Shown here piece by piece: positions 1 to 9,681 of a stretch of 29,780 bases of DNA. The translations under genes were made by a program, and so were the position numbers. Each line of letters begins with the position of its first letter. The stretch's first letter is position 1. This stretch comes from Acanthaster planci (Eukaryota > Echinodermata > Asteroidea > Valvatida > Acanthasteridae), in contig NW_019091432.1 of assembly GCF_001949145.1 (NCBI RefSeq), forward strand, positions 1,109,213-1,138,992, written 5' to 3'. Under the pieces are notes generated by a model that saw only the letters and a list, made by a program, of their open reading frames with translations, had not been told where the DNA came from and searched no databases.

Positions 1-177
1 CAGTCAGAGTCCTCCTCGTCAACAGTCAAGGACAACACTCCCACATCAACAACAATAAGCTCAGGAGCAACACGTGACTACCATCTGGAGCGGTCAGAGT
101 TCAGTATATCCCCGGATGGCAGCAATGCATATCTTCAGAGAAGCCTCTACCTTCAGGAGCTGTTCGCCAATAATTAA
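1..177 (+). CDS. C-terminal end of an unrecognised protein (5' partial)
   Basis: Frame 1 is open from the first base to the TAA at 175-177, giving 58 codons. The peptide is serine/threonine-rich at first (SESSSSTVKD, PTSTTISSG) and then becomes a more structured tail (DYHLERSEFSIS, AYLQRSLYLQELFANN) with an amphipathic, helix-like end. The composition looks like a disordered linker followed by a short C-terminal helix. The window edge cuts off the rest, so the first base may lie within an exon or just after an acceptor. No family is recognised. No AATAAA lies in the next 400 bp, so the 3' UTR may run into or past the transposon at 581. Confidence comes from coding character only. Confidence 0.6.
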   Translation, partial: QSESSSSTVKDNTPTSTTISSGATRDYHLERSEFSISPDGSNAYLQRSLYLQELFANN

Positions 178-578
178 CAGCTGTAGGAGTAGCACGAGCA
201 ACAGCGAGAACAGTCTTTTGCTTGAGGCAGAATTTGGTCTAAAGCAAGCTTAACTCCAGAGGAAACAGTTTCTGAGATCAGTGACAGTACAAATGTAAAA
301 ATTGCTTCAAACTTCAATGCATTCATGCCAAGAAATCATATTTAAGAACTAGCATCATGGTAAAGTAAGCACAACTTCCCTGCTAGGTGAGAAGTAGCGC
401 TATTTAATTGAGTCCTGTAGATGGCAGAGTGATCTGTAGACTTAACCCCAGGCTTTGCTGTCCAACAGAACGATTTATGCAGATGATATACCTAGTTTGT
501 CCTACGATAAAATTATCCCTGGGTGCTTGAATCAGTCCTTGAGAATTTGTAAGAATTTACAAGAAATTTAAATCAAAC
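178..578. other. Intergenic or 3' UTR, no gene seen
   Basis: A+T-rich sequence between the stop of the left-edge gene and the transposon. No open frame, RNA gene or repeat was recognised. Part of it is probably the 3' UTR of the upstream gene. Confidence 0.4.
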
Positions 579-580
579 TA

Positions 581-609
581 CAGTCATTTGCAAAAGTTTC
601 AGACCACTT
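581..609 (+). repeat. Left terminal inverted repeat of the Tc1 element
   Basis: Twenty-nine bases starting CAGTCATTTGCAAAAGTTT and ending GACCACTT match the complement of the right end. The differences are one substitution and a 2-nt insertion (CA before GACCACTT). Confidence 0.88.
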
Positions 610-812
610 GGAATTCTATGGGTATATCTGTCAATGGGCCTGCATTCCTTTGTCTCAATGGATGATTACATAACGTGTTTACTGTAGTGGTCCATATCAT
701 GAAAGTAGATCTTGTTGGCCCATTCGAATGAAAGTTTTGCCAAGACAGGTCTTGTATGGAGTTTTATCTTCACTGCAGCATGGGTTAAAAAGCCACTCTA
801 AGTAAGGTTCAA

Positions 813-1890
813 ATGGTCCAAATACATGTAGTGACCCTCCATCAAGAGGGCTACTCTGAATGTCAATTTAGCAAGAGGACTGGTTGCGGCAAGACTGTTG
901 TGCACAATGCCATTTCAAAATATCAGAGAGATGGCTCATTTTCTCACCAAAAAAAGCACGGTCATCCAAGAAAAACTGCTCCTGGTGAAGATCATGTGAT
1001 CCAGCGAATTATTGTGAAGGATCCCTCAAGTTCTTGTCAAACATCAAAGTAGCTTTGCAGTCCACTGGGACAAATGTTAGTGTAAGCACCATTTCTCGTC
1101 ATTTGAGCAAAGAATTTTGCTCAAGTCACATCAACCTGGCCATAAACCCCTCCCCAAGAAGGCAAGGAAGGTGAAGAGGCTCAGTTTTGTCAGGAAACTT
1201 GAGTCCTGGACTGCAAAAGACCAGTCAAAATTTTTTTTTTCAGATGAATCAATTGTACAACAATTTGTATCATGCAAAGCCCATGTCTGAAGACCTAATG
1301 GGAAGAGAACTGATTCACGATACACAATTGCGACCATGAAACATCTCCAAAGCCAGATGAAATGGGATGCCATGTCCCATACTGGAGCATCCGGTCTGGT
1401 CTTCCTACCACCCAATACCACCATGAATGGTCCAAAATACATGTATGTTATACTCTCATAGGATCAGCTGAAAACGTGTATAGATGCCCACAGATGCAAA
1501 ATGTTCTTGCACAATGGTGCTCCATACTACGAATCCAAGGTGGTTAAGGACCTCTCATTAAGGAACAAAGTCAAAGTTCTTGACTGGCCTGGCAAAAGGC
1601 CTTATCTCAATCCAATCGAAAGTCTCTGGTGTGAAGGTTGTGACAGACAAGGTAGCGGACAAGACAGCCATCAAATGCCGAGGAATAAACTAGTGGAAGC
1701 CATAAACAGGTCTGGGAGAAGAAAATCTCAGAGGACTACTGTTATTCTCTCATCCCCAGCATGCCACATTGCATTCAAGAGGTCATCAAAAACTGAGGAG
1801 GGCACACTAAATATTACACGGATAACATTTCAAATCAATGAAAATGTAGTCAAACAGTATTTAAGGCAAGACAATAATATTACACATTGA
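813..1890 (+). pseudogene. Tc1-type (DD34E) transposase, frameshifted and catalytically dead
   Basis: Three frames together cover a Tc1 transposase. Positions 813-1052 hold the N-terminal helix-turn-helix region (KRTGCGKTVVHNAISKYQR, then the GHPRKTAPGEDH linker). The next frame carries the first catalytic Asp in FFSDESI (GAT at 1243-1245). Positions 1366-1890 carry the conserved MSHTGASGLVFLPP block, the second catalytic site and the third (Glu at 1618-1620 in LNPIESLW). The second and third sites are separated by exactly 34 residues, as in the DD34E class. The second catalytic Asp reads Asn (AAT at 1513-1515, LHNGAPYY), so the enzyme would be inactive even if the frames were joined. Further damage follows LNPIESLW, where the usual tail is disrupted. 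Confidence 0.88.
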
Positions 1891-1962
1891 AAATAAATGT
1901 TGTAAGTTTCAAAGATTTATTTGCTAAAGCTTGGTTTTCCTTTCAGTTACTCCATTTTGTAT

Positions 1963-1989
1963 AAGTGGTCAAACTGTTGCAAATGACTG
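1963..1989 (-). repeat. Right terminal inverted repeat of the Tc1 element
   Basis: Read on the minus strand, the 27 bases begin CAGTCATTTGCAACAGTTT and end GACCACTT, pairing with 581-609. Confidence 0.88.
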
Positions 1990-2848
1990 TTTTTGCATGT
2001 ATAACCGATTTCAAGATTTTCTCTTTACATTCCCTAGTGTAAGAAATGACTCAAGGGTGAACAATGTTCCCTATGAAATGAAAAAAAATGAAAAGTTTGG
2101 TTTTCATCATCTTGTAATTTCTTGCACATTTTTGGAACTCCGATTCAGGCTAACCCTGTATCTTCCCATTTGGTGTTTGTTTTACTCTCTTCCATTCACT
2201 TCCTTTATTTAAAGCATTTTTGCACTACATGCCTTAGATTGTTTTTCTTAGTGGAATGTTACCACAGCAAAGGTTGATATAAATAAACCTTTACATGTAC
2301 TTAAATCAACTGAATTGGAATGAACTTATTATGCTCCATGGAAGAAAGCAATTTGCCATGCGCAACATTCTAAGCACACTTTTTCAACCACCAGCATCCA
2401 GCATCACCCCCTCCCACACAGTGGAAGCCAGTACAGCTTATTTTAAATGGAGAATGTAAAAGGGCGGTATTTAGAAGTTTTATTAGTTTAAAAAAGACAC
2501 TCTTTAGACTGCTTGATGACGCTTGGTTGTTTGTTTTTTTTTCTTCTTGTATTTGGCAATCAAAGATATGCCCAGCAAACATAAGCACTTCCTGGTAAAA
2601 CAGACAAATGTTGCAATTTAATTTCAAAGATGCTGACTGTGCTATCACCTGAAACATGGTGAGGGACGACTTTTTGCTGAAAAAAAAGTGACACAAACTC
2701 ATTTTTGAGTGTTTGTGTTTATTGGGGCATGCACAGATACTTGGATCTCAAGCAGAAATAAATTTAAATAAAATTAAAAACAGCACCAAGCTGAGAGTTT
2801 CCTTTTAAAATCAGACAAGGTCCAACTGCCCCAACTGACATTTAATAT
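1990..2848. other. Non-coding, A+T-rich; nothing recognised
   Basis: Open frames here (plus 1931-2212, minus 2370-2702) overlap low-complexity A/T runs, lack splice or promoter context and encode no recognisable protein. No RNA gene was seen. Confidence 0.4.
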
Positions 2849-3518
2849 TTAAAATTGACAGTATCTTCTTACGCTTTTTTTTTCTCTGAAGGGGAGGGGG
2901 TTCACATCAGTGTACAAGTAGATTGGGGGCATGGATCTTGGTCTCTTCATATTGAGATCTTCCCTCCAGCTTCTCTTTTCTTCATCGCGATACCTTCCAG
3001 AGGGAGACCACTGGGCAGTTGACCCATGACAGGTGGTTCCTAACGGAACTGTCACGGTGTATATCTCAAACTTTTAAATGTACCACCACCAACCTAAAAG
3101 GGTCCAGGCCCTTGGCAAGAGTCTAGCTGAGGGTCTTCTTGACCTCCCTCTCCTCGAGTGTGGCTGGCTTTGCACCTGCATATTGACTTGGTGTCAATGG
3201 TGTAAGAGCACTGTCGATTGCAGCGGATGACCATTCAACATAACCCGGTCAACTGAGAAGTCCCCTCTAGAGTCCCTACTACCCAGTACTTCGGGGACCT
3301 TTCCAATAGGGGGAAGCCCCCCTTGCAAGGATTATTTTCACCACAACTCCGTGCCTCAGAAAATTTATGAGGGGAATTTCGAGAGGCATTTCTCAGAGGG
3401 CCCAAAGAATTGAAATTCATGAAGTCCAGTTTAATGTTGCTGGTGTGAAAGCCTCTGAACTGACACGTGCCTCAGCCCATGAATGAAACTCTCCTCTGCT
3501 GTGTGGTGCTCGAACAAG
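2849..3518. other. Coding-like block of unresolved strand, possibly a 5' exon or gene relic
   Basis: This block is richer in G+C than its surroundings and holds several coding-like open frames. On the plus strand 3231-3413 is open (includes PSTSGTFPIGGSPPCKDYF and KIYEGNFERHF), and 3367-3486 is open in another frame (includes RIEIHEVQFNVAGVKASEL). On the minus strand 3235-3420 and 2849-3055 are open. A good plus-strand donor, AACAAG|GTCAGT, lies at 3518/3519, and an ATG at 3479 runs 13 codons into it. That could be a first coding exon for the exons further right, but its phase does not match the 4927 exon directly. No family is recognised. The frame switches would also fit a decayed gene copy. 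Confidence 0.2.
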
Positions 3519-4029
3519 GTCAGTATTGAGCACTATTTGCAAAAGCCTTGAAGATGGCAAGTTTTCATGCAAAAGAGATTTATTATATGCACTGGTGCAA
3601 CATGGTCATTCTTGCACTTTGAGTCAATTGAGCTGTTCTTTCAAAGTGAAATGCCTTTGGGTTTTGGAGAATTAATTATTGAGAGTATGCAAGTCATTTT
3701 ATGTTCCAAAGGACAAAGTTTCTGAGCTACTGTTGCTTTGATTTTAAAGATTTCCCCTACCAACGGAGATTTTTGAAGTTTGACAGAATCCTCCACAGGT
3801 ACACACTGTCACTCCGCAAGTGTCTTTATCAGTATCTGCATTGAAGTAGGTAGACGTTCGATTCTCAACATGCTCCTGACATCAGACCCTTTAAAATCCA
3901 CCGTGGGTTTTCAGAAGGTCGTGGCAAATTTCTGTGTGTTACATGTTGGGTCAGCCCAATTTCCATCTGTATCTGTCAGCCAAAATCAAATACTCTATGG
4001 AGATTCATTCATAGGTAAAATGATGCTGC
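3519..4029. other. Non-coding; nothing recognised
   Basis: Likely intron or intergenic DNA. The open frame at 3780-4097 runs into a dispersed repeat and shows no coding character. Confidence 0.3.
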
Positions 4030-4119
4030 AATTAATGATGATACAAAATTGTCAGAAAAATGCGTATATGCATACTGTGCATAGTGGTGACATCTGACTC
4101 CCTGTTATCTGAAATTGCA
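4030..4119 (+). repeat. Dispersed repeat family R1, copy 1
   Basis: This shares the order of short blocks with 14473-14581 and 24990-25082: a start with TGATGATA, a variable middle ending in CTGTGCAT, then TGACATCTGACT, then TTATCTGAAATTGCA. All three copies are on the plus strand and about 90-110 bp long. The divergence suggests an old family of short interspersed or miniature elements. Confidence 0.6.
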
Positions 4120-4926
4120 GGATCTGCAAGTAAGTGATGGTCCTTGAATCTGATCTTTACTTGCTTTTGACCAACTATCCAGTTTTGATTTTTGAAACCA
4201 AGAATCCCCTAAAAAAAAAACCAGGCATAGAGAGCTTGCTCAATCCAGTTTCAAATTATTCCATGAAAAAACTTCCTGACAACTAAAATAATGCTGCAGA
4301 AATATTTATAGATAATGAAACCGCACATTTCCGACTAGACATAAATAACAAAAGTATGTAGATGGCTTCCTGAAGTTCTATCTTTCGCTCCTTTCCGAGT
4401 TCCATGAGAAAAAAATATATCCAAAACATATAACAATTACTGTAAGGCTACCAAACATGAAAAGGAACATTTCGTATTCAGTTTGAAGTTCTGCATGAGA
4501 TCAGAGGCCATGTAACACTCAACTCCTGAACACAATACTGGATTGCATCACAGGTGTCGCCAGGGGTTTTCCGCCCATTTTTTTCCAGGGGAAAAGAATT
4601 TTGGTTGCGGGGGAGGGAGCACTCATCATGGTTCATATATGATGTTTAACCCTGCCTGAACTTGCCATTGTGTAAGTGGAGCAAAGGTATGGGCCACTGA
4701 AAAACTGAGCTGTGACTGTTTGTGTTGAATGGTGACAAAAAAAAGTGCAAAGTGCTCTCATTTCCTGGTTCCCCCCCTCCCCGTGGAGCAATCTAAACAT
4801 ATTTATGTTAATTATGAACCAAACTACATGTAACCAGAGGAACTTACTGCCTGCGACCGGCATCCATTTGATTTTCTTCCGCAGTGGTGAGGGGCTGGTA
4901 TATTTCTGTCTAACATGTTTTTACAG
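4120..4926. other. Non-coding; nothing recognised
   Basis: A+T-rich DNA with a poly-C/G-rich patch near 4600-4790. The overlapping open frames at 4633-4863 (minus) and from 4745 (plus) have no coding character until the acceptor at 4926. Confidence 0.3.
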
Positions 4927-5217
4927 GCTGCTCCGTAACATGACACGTAGTGGCGTACAGTTTCTGGGGCAAATCTGTCAACAACCAAGTTCTACCACTG
5001 TTGGCAGATTTCCAGAATTATCCATTTACGATAGCTTGCCTTACATGAATGGGCTGACGGAAAAAGAGCTGGCGCATATCCACGAACTGAATTACACAGA
5101 CATCAGTGTTCATTTTTTTTTTATCCAGCAAACACATATAGAGCAAAGTTTAGGCTTTTAGGAGTTTATCTATTGATCTGGAGGGCCTCTGAGGAGTTTC
5201 AAACTTCTATTTTTGAG
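4927..5217 (+). CDS. Candidate internal exon, unrecognised protein, with a poly-T frameshift
   Basis: The acceptor is TGTTTTTACAG at 4926 and the donor is GAG|GTAAGTG at 5217/5218, a near-consensus site. The first part encodes an aliphatic, coding-like peptide (GVQFLGQICQQPSSTT, DSLPYMNGLTEKELAHIHEL, NYTDIS) and enters with one base completing a codon. After a run of ten T (5113-5122) this frame stops at 5159-5161. A neighbouring frame continues to the donor with equally coding-like content (NTYRAKFRLLGVYLLIWRA, SEEFQTSIFE) and ends in phase 0. The simplest reading is one 291-nt exon with an insertion or deletion in the T run, which could be an assembly error or a real mutation. A spliced explanation fails because the implied intron would be about 24 nt. 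The protein family is not recognised. Confidence 0.45.
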
Positions 5218-6055
5218 GTAAGTGTGGAAGATTTTGCTCTCTTACAGGGAATTTTATACATGTAAATGTACTCTCCAGCCCTACTGTGCAAATTTGAAGA
5301 TGAGAAAACAGTTCATTAATTCTGGAGTTTTGCCCAGGCCTACGTGTATCTTAACACTGTATACTCCTTGTATTCGAATCAGATGTAGCAGTGGGTACCG
5401 CGAACAACTATTTCAAGGATAGATTTGTGCCAGGGAGAGGGCAAAACTCATGCATACCTGACTCGCTCTGTTTGGACCAGCCGTGTGGCTTCAACTTGAA
5501 GTATATGCATAAGTACACAGAAGCATTTGAAGCAAGCCACCACCATAGATTTGTGCATAATTCCAACCCACAGCAGCTAGACAAAACCTAGTTGGCACAT
5601 TTTGTCAAGCACATATTGACCTGGGCATATGAATTCAAACATCTCCTTGGCGACCAACCATTTTTCACATGTAATCTTGCGAGAGGTAGTGTCAGAGAAA
5701 GGTTTTGTACTCATGAGAAAAGGTTGAATAATGAATGATTCTAAACTTCCACCATTGCATAAAGTGTCGCGAAACCTGCTGCAGGTATCACACATGTGCA
5801 CATTTTTGTTATTTGACAATATTCTTGGAGAGTTTTTGAAATAGAGCTACATGTACCAGTAAAAAAAACAAACAGTGAAATTAGGATGTCACATTTCACC
5901 ACTACTGCACTGCGGCTTGCTTTGTGAAAGTGCCAATCAGTGTATCACCAATTATTGGGAGAGGCAGTGGATATAGAGAGGTGACAAGATGTCTGATGCT
6001 GAGGCCCTACAAGTTATTGTATTGAATGATAGCACCAATTTTCATTTTCATGCAG
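5218..6055. other. Putative intron; one weak open segment
   Basis: An open frame at about 5383-5591 follows an acceptor-like AATCAG and encodes TANNYFKDRFVPGRG and FNLKYMHKYTEAFEASHHH before a stop. It has some coding character, but its phase does not fit the flanking candidate exons. Otherwise non-coding. Confidence 0.2.
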
Positions 6056-6125
6056 TATTCTTCCCTATAATTTACCTCCAGCAATGGCCAATCACCTTTT
6101 ACTTCACGAAGAGAACAAAGTACAG
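6056..6125 (+). CDS. Candidate 70-nt internal exon, unrecognised protein
   Basis: The acceptor TTTTCATTTTCATGCAG ends at 6055 and the donor CAG|GTAAAC follows 6125. With one leading base to complete a codon, the segment encodes ILPYNLPPAMANHLLLHEEN followed by KVQ and ends in phase 0, the phase needed for the candidate exon at 8311. A second frame is also open, but it is rich in F, Y and W and less protein-like. The mismatch with the phase-0 end of the 4927 exon implies an unseen exon between them. No family is recognised. Confidence 0.35.
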
Positions 6126-6595
6126 GTAAACACTTATGCATGTACTTGTAAATTACTTCAAATTAAAAATTATTATTATAAATAATAGTATTAATTGGCC
6201 CATTCAGCATTCCAATGGCGCATGCTCAAAATGAAGAGCGTCCGAGGTCCCTCGGATTTGTGCGCAAAGTCTGCCCAACTGGCACAGCCCAATGCAGACT
6301 CATGCCCAGGCTTTGATCCCCACTGGCGCTGCTGCTTTTTTAAAGCCGCACTAGAACGGATTCGAAAATTGTGATTTTCTCCCGCAAATGGCATGCACTG
6401 CTGTAATTCTTCACATATACAAGCTTACATAACATTTCGGATGTTTTCTTAAGTCTCAGGGAGAGCAGAGTTTTATACAATATTGCCCAGACTGAACAAG
6501 CCTTTTGCAAAAATGGAAGAGTCATCATCAACCAATTTACATATCCTGCATAATGCAGGAATGAACAATGACGTAGGAGGTAGTATTCAATTGGC

Positions 6596-6672
6596 TAGTA
6601 TGTACATGTACATAATTATGTACACATGTAAAGTGCACATTTACAACGAGTGTACGCCATACATGTACTGTA
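6596..6672. repeat. TACATGTA-type low-complexity cluster
   Basis: Overlapping copies of TGTACATGTAC and related palindromic hexamers (ACATGT, GTACAT) form a cryptic simple repeat. It may fold back on itself. Confidence 0.6.
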
Positions 6673-8029
6673 CATCGTGAAAGTTAAAAAAAAGTGTCTG
6701 GAGGCGAAGACGTCTAGGAAAAACACAGCAAGGAGGAAGTGGATTAATCTGAGGCCAGTGACGCAGTTTCATCAGAAAAAAAGCGGGGTGCCCGGTTTCG
6801 GGCACCGTGGGTTTATACGCAGATTCGGCTTGTCCAGTTTCAGACAAAACAGCTGGTCCGTGTTACAAAAGACCATACTCAGAACCTGCTGCTGGGAATA
6901 GCCATCATTTTTCGGCTTGCATTTTTGGAAGGTAATCCATCACTGTTTTGAAAAAGCATACCACTGTTTTGGGCATAGCACACCCGCGGAATAGCACCGC
7001 GGACAAAAGTGCTCCAGGGCCCATTGATGAGCGACACAGCACCGCTGCACGCTGATCCAGCAGCGTATGAAAAGACGCTACTGGCATTCACCAGAACAAA
7101 GGAAATTACGCAACACCTCACAATTCAGGGCTGTCTTTTACAGCTCTACAGACCTGGCTGAAATACTTCCGCATCAGTGAAGGTTGCCTGTCAGATTAGA
7201 GTAGCCACCAGTCATTATTCGTGTGGGTGTAAACCTCCAGTAAATGAACACATGAATTTTTGAAGAATTTTGAAAACGGAAAATCTTGAAAAGGCCCCAG
7301 CATCTCATCCCACTCAGGAAAAATCCACCCGGCAGAAAGTGGTAAAGCTAACATGGCATCGTGAGACATACATGTAGGCAGAATTAGCAAAATCAAACTC
7401 TTGTTCGTGTTTTCACTCGAACATGACGGAGCTTTTCCTACCACGTACGTGCACCATGTGGCTTGTTCTTGTTACCCTCCATCATTCATGACAACATGGT
7501 TGCATGCCCTGGTGTACATGTACAAAAGAGGCTTACGTGCCAAGTCTATGAGGCATATTCATGTACTTTAATTTCAGATGAACATGTCTATCATTACACC
7601 TTAGGAATTCCAAATGTAAGGCACACTGATAGCTTGCAATTTTGACTCTACTGTTTGACTGTTTACAACAGGGGGACGAAGAATGTGGTACATCACATCA
7701 GTGGCGCTCACCAAAGGAAACTGCAAGTTTTCTTAATCGTAGAATTAATTTAACTACACGTACACATATGTAGAAACTGTAAATTAGTGGTTGATTTGCC
7801 TCTTGAAAGTCCTTATTAAGGTACAAGAATTTTTCAAATCGGTCTTTAAACTCAAGAAGAAACTGTGTGGATCTCAAATAACCTGAAACACTAATACTCA
7901 TTTTGTTGTGCAAAGGCCAATCAGGGGAAAAAAAAGTAAAAAGAAAGAACATACACGTACACATGGGTAGGCATTCACCACGTTCAGGGGACAAGTTCTT
8001 CTGTTAGGGAAGTTTGAACTGAGTTGTGG

Positions 8030-8122
8030 AGACATTTCTGAGCCCCCACAATGCTTTTGGTCCCCACAAAATAGGTGAAATATTGAGTGTACGTCCCCAC
8101 AAATACGGTGCAGGAGTGTGTG
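8030..8122 (+). repeat. Dispersed repeat family R2, copy 1
   Basis: This resembles 12187-12287. Both carry the core TTTTGGTCYCCASAAAATAGG followed by TGAAATAT, with diverged C/A-rich flanks. Confidence 0.5.
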
Positions 8123-8292
8123 TACATGTATGCATGTGCATGTACAGTGTACACATTTCATGTTCACACATTACCTGCCATACTCCTTGTGTTCATGTAC
8201 ATGGATGTACATCATGTACAGTGTTACATTTATTAAAAAGAATACACAGATGGTGAATGCATGTAATACATGTAGGTATACTACGGGTAATA
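8104..8292. repeat. TACATGTA/GTGTACA-rich low-complexity region
   Basis: A dense run of alternating purine/pyrimidine palindromes (GTACATGTA, GCATGTGCATG, GTACAGTGTAC) just upstream of the candidate exon at 8311. The open frames across it reflect this biased composition and not genes. Confidence 0.6.
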
Positions 8293-8310
8293 TTTTCATT
8301 TATCCCACAG

Positions 8311-8394
8311 GGGAAGGCAACAAAACGGAAACATAGTGGTAACAACGGCAACTATGAAGCAAAGAAGCTTTGTACTGGCAGCAGCCCCGCTCAG
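8311..8394 (+). CDS. Candidate 84-nt phase-0 exon, lysine-rich, nuclear-localisation-like
   Basis: The acceptor CATTTATCCCACAG ends at 8310 and the donor CAG|GTACAG follows 8394. The 28 codons read GKATKRKHSGNNGNYEAKKL then CTGSSPAQ, open in phase 0 at both ends. The basic KxTKRKxS motif resembles a monopartite nuclear localisation signal. The exon at 9467-9550 has the same length, phase and basic motif, suggesting an exon duplication. It joins in frame with the candidate exons at 6056 and 9467. Parent protein not recognised. Confidence 0.45.
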
Positions 8395-9466
8395 GTACAG
8401 TTGCACATCTGACACCGACGTGTACGTGCATGAGCATCATTCTTGATTCTACATTGTATTTTCTTAAACACGGTAGTTAAATGCACCAGTGTGTGTCCAA
8501 TGCAGAATTACAAACTTGGACGTGGAACACCTTCTGGGGGGAAAAAAATGAAAAAAAAAAACACTACTGCAACTTTCAACTGCCCCCTTGCAAGTGCATC
8601 ATGTCAATGAACATTTGTCAAAAAATGTGAATGACGTGTAGTTGTTGATGCATTCCTAGCATAACAGGGGCAAAGTGAGCCCTTATAATCCCCTGCCACG
8701 TGGCTATACTCTGGATGCAGATCTCAGCAAGGGGGGGGGGAGGGGGGGAGGGGGAAGCAAAGGGGACAGGGGACTAGGGCACAGCCCCCACACCTTTTCT
8801 TGACTGGGCACAATGGTACAGTCTCTCACTCTTGGTCGGAACACAGTGAGGTGGGGCTTAATGGATAGATGTATTTATGCCAAATGCATGATGGTCTCAT
8901 CGCAGCCCCTTTGAAAATTGCTCCATTACCGTCAGGTGATAGGCAGCTCAGATTACAAACATTAACATTACAAGAAATCACTGCCAATGGTTAGCAATTA
9001 AAAGCTAAACATTAAATCTACTTCGTACACCATGCTGAGAACCCCAAAATGGTCCCTCTCTTAGAAAAACTAAGAAATTTGTTTTAAGTTTTAAATCATC
9101 AAAAAAATTATTAAAAACTGAACATTTTCCACCCTTGTGTGAAAAACTTCTTTCTGACATACTGTAGTCGGTCACTGCAGATCTTAATGTTAAGATACAT
9201 GTATGTGGACATCAACTGATAATTATGATGAAAGCATTTAGCAAAAGAAGGTAGGCCTATGTTTCCTGACACCTGTCCCCTCTTTTCTTTGGATGTCAAG
9301 TGGTCTTTAATTAATTTTTACATACAGAATATTCTCTACAAAACATTTCTCATTTTGATATTTGGGTTTCCCTCCATTTGGCACATGCCCCCCCCCCTTT
9401 GTAAATTTGGGATTTGCCACTCTTTAGGGTCAACAAGTTTATCTATCTGTTCTCCTTAACCTGTAG
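8395..9466. other. Putative intron
   Basis: No coding segment recognised. It holds the G-rich tract at 8731-8779 and a C run near 9390. Confidence 0.3.
8731..8779 (+). repeat. G-rich tract with G-quadruplex potential
   Basis: Runs of 10, 7, 5, 4, 4 and 3 G separated by short spacers satisfy the usual four-run pattern for an intramolecular G-quadruplex on the plus strand. It lies inside a putative intron. Confidence 0.6.
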
Positions 9467-9550
9467 CAAAAAGGTACCAAAAGAAAAAGGAGTGCACCAC
9501 ACAGTGACCAATGTGAAGAACAAAAGAAAGGACGGTGCTTCCCAGTCCAG
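9467..9550 (+). CDS. Candidate 84-nt phase-0 exon, paralogous to the exon at 8311
   Basis: The acceptor CTCCTTAACCTGTAG ends at 9466 and the donor CAG|GTACCT follows 9550. In phase 0 the 28 codons read QKGTKRKRSAPHSDQCEEQK then KGRCFPVQ. Length, phase, the KxTKRKxS motif near the start, a Lys-Lys pair further on and the terminal Pro-x-Gln are all shared with 8311-8394. A second frame (KKVPKEKGVHHTVTNVKNKR) is also open, so the reading frame rests on the comparison with the sister exon. A short lysine-rich exon can look coding by chance. Confidence 0.42.
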
Positions 9551-9681
9551 GTACCTGTACATCTTTACAGTATTACAAGTCCAGGTACATATCGTCAGTG
9601 GTATCCTTTAAAACTGGCATTCATTGCAAACAGTCAATACTCTCTATGTTATGTTTAACTGATGCATCTTTTCAAATCCAG

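Larger units (their letters stand above)
581..1989 (+). mobile_element. Tc1/mariner DNA transposon, full length, inactive
   Basis: A 1409-bp element lies between a left inverted repeat starting CAGTCATTTGCAA at 581 and its complement ending at 1989. This is the usual size for Tc1-like elements, and the interior encodes a recognisable but broken DD34E transposase. The base pair before the left end is TA (579-580), the expected Tc1 target duplication. The matching dinucleotide after the right end is TT (1990-1991), so one TA has probably mutated. The intact ends with a decayed coding region mark an old insertion between two genes. Confidence 0.9.
6126..8310. other. Putative intron with weak coding-like islands and TACATGTA-rich DNA
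   Basis: Most of this stretch is non-coding. A 60-codon open segment at 6979-7161 (plus) follows an acceptor-like GGGCATAG and encodes VLQGPLMSDTAPLHADPAAY and EKTLLAFTRTKEITQHL before a stop, but no convincing donor was found. A short open segment at 7578-7615 lies between TTTAATTTCAG and GTAAGG. A stem-loop with perfect 8-bp arms (GGTGCCCG/CGGGCACC) lies at 6787-6806. None of these is secure. Confidence 0.2.

Noticed and set aside
1131-1442. Minus-strand open frame of 103 codons
   Set aside because: It is antisense to the Tc1 transposase and matches no protein.
4110-4136. Apparent mini-exon between TTGCAG and GTAAGTGA
   Set aside because: The acceptor-like end belongs to repeat R1, which has the same bases in the non-genic copies at 14581 and 25082.
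5107-5128. A 24-nt intron explaining the frame change near 5115
   Set aside because: Far too short to be spliced by the spliceosome; an indel in the T run is simpler.
6787-6806. Perfect 8-bp stem-loop as a terminator or structured RNA
   Set aside because: Isolated hairpin without a gene, U tract or conserved context; such stems are expected by chance in a window of this size.
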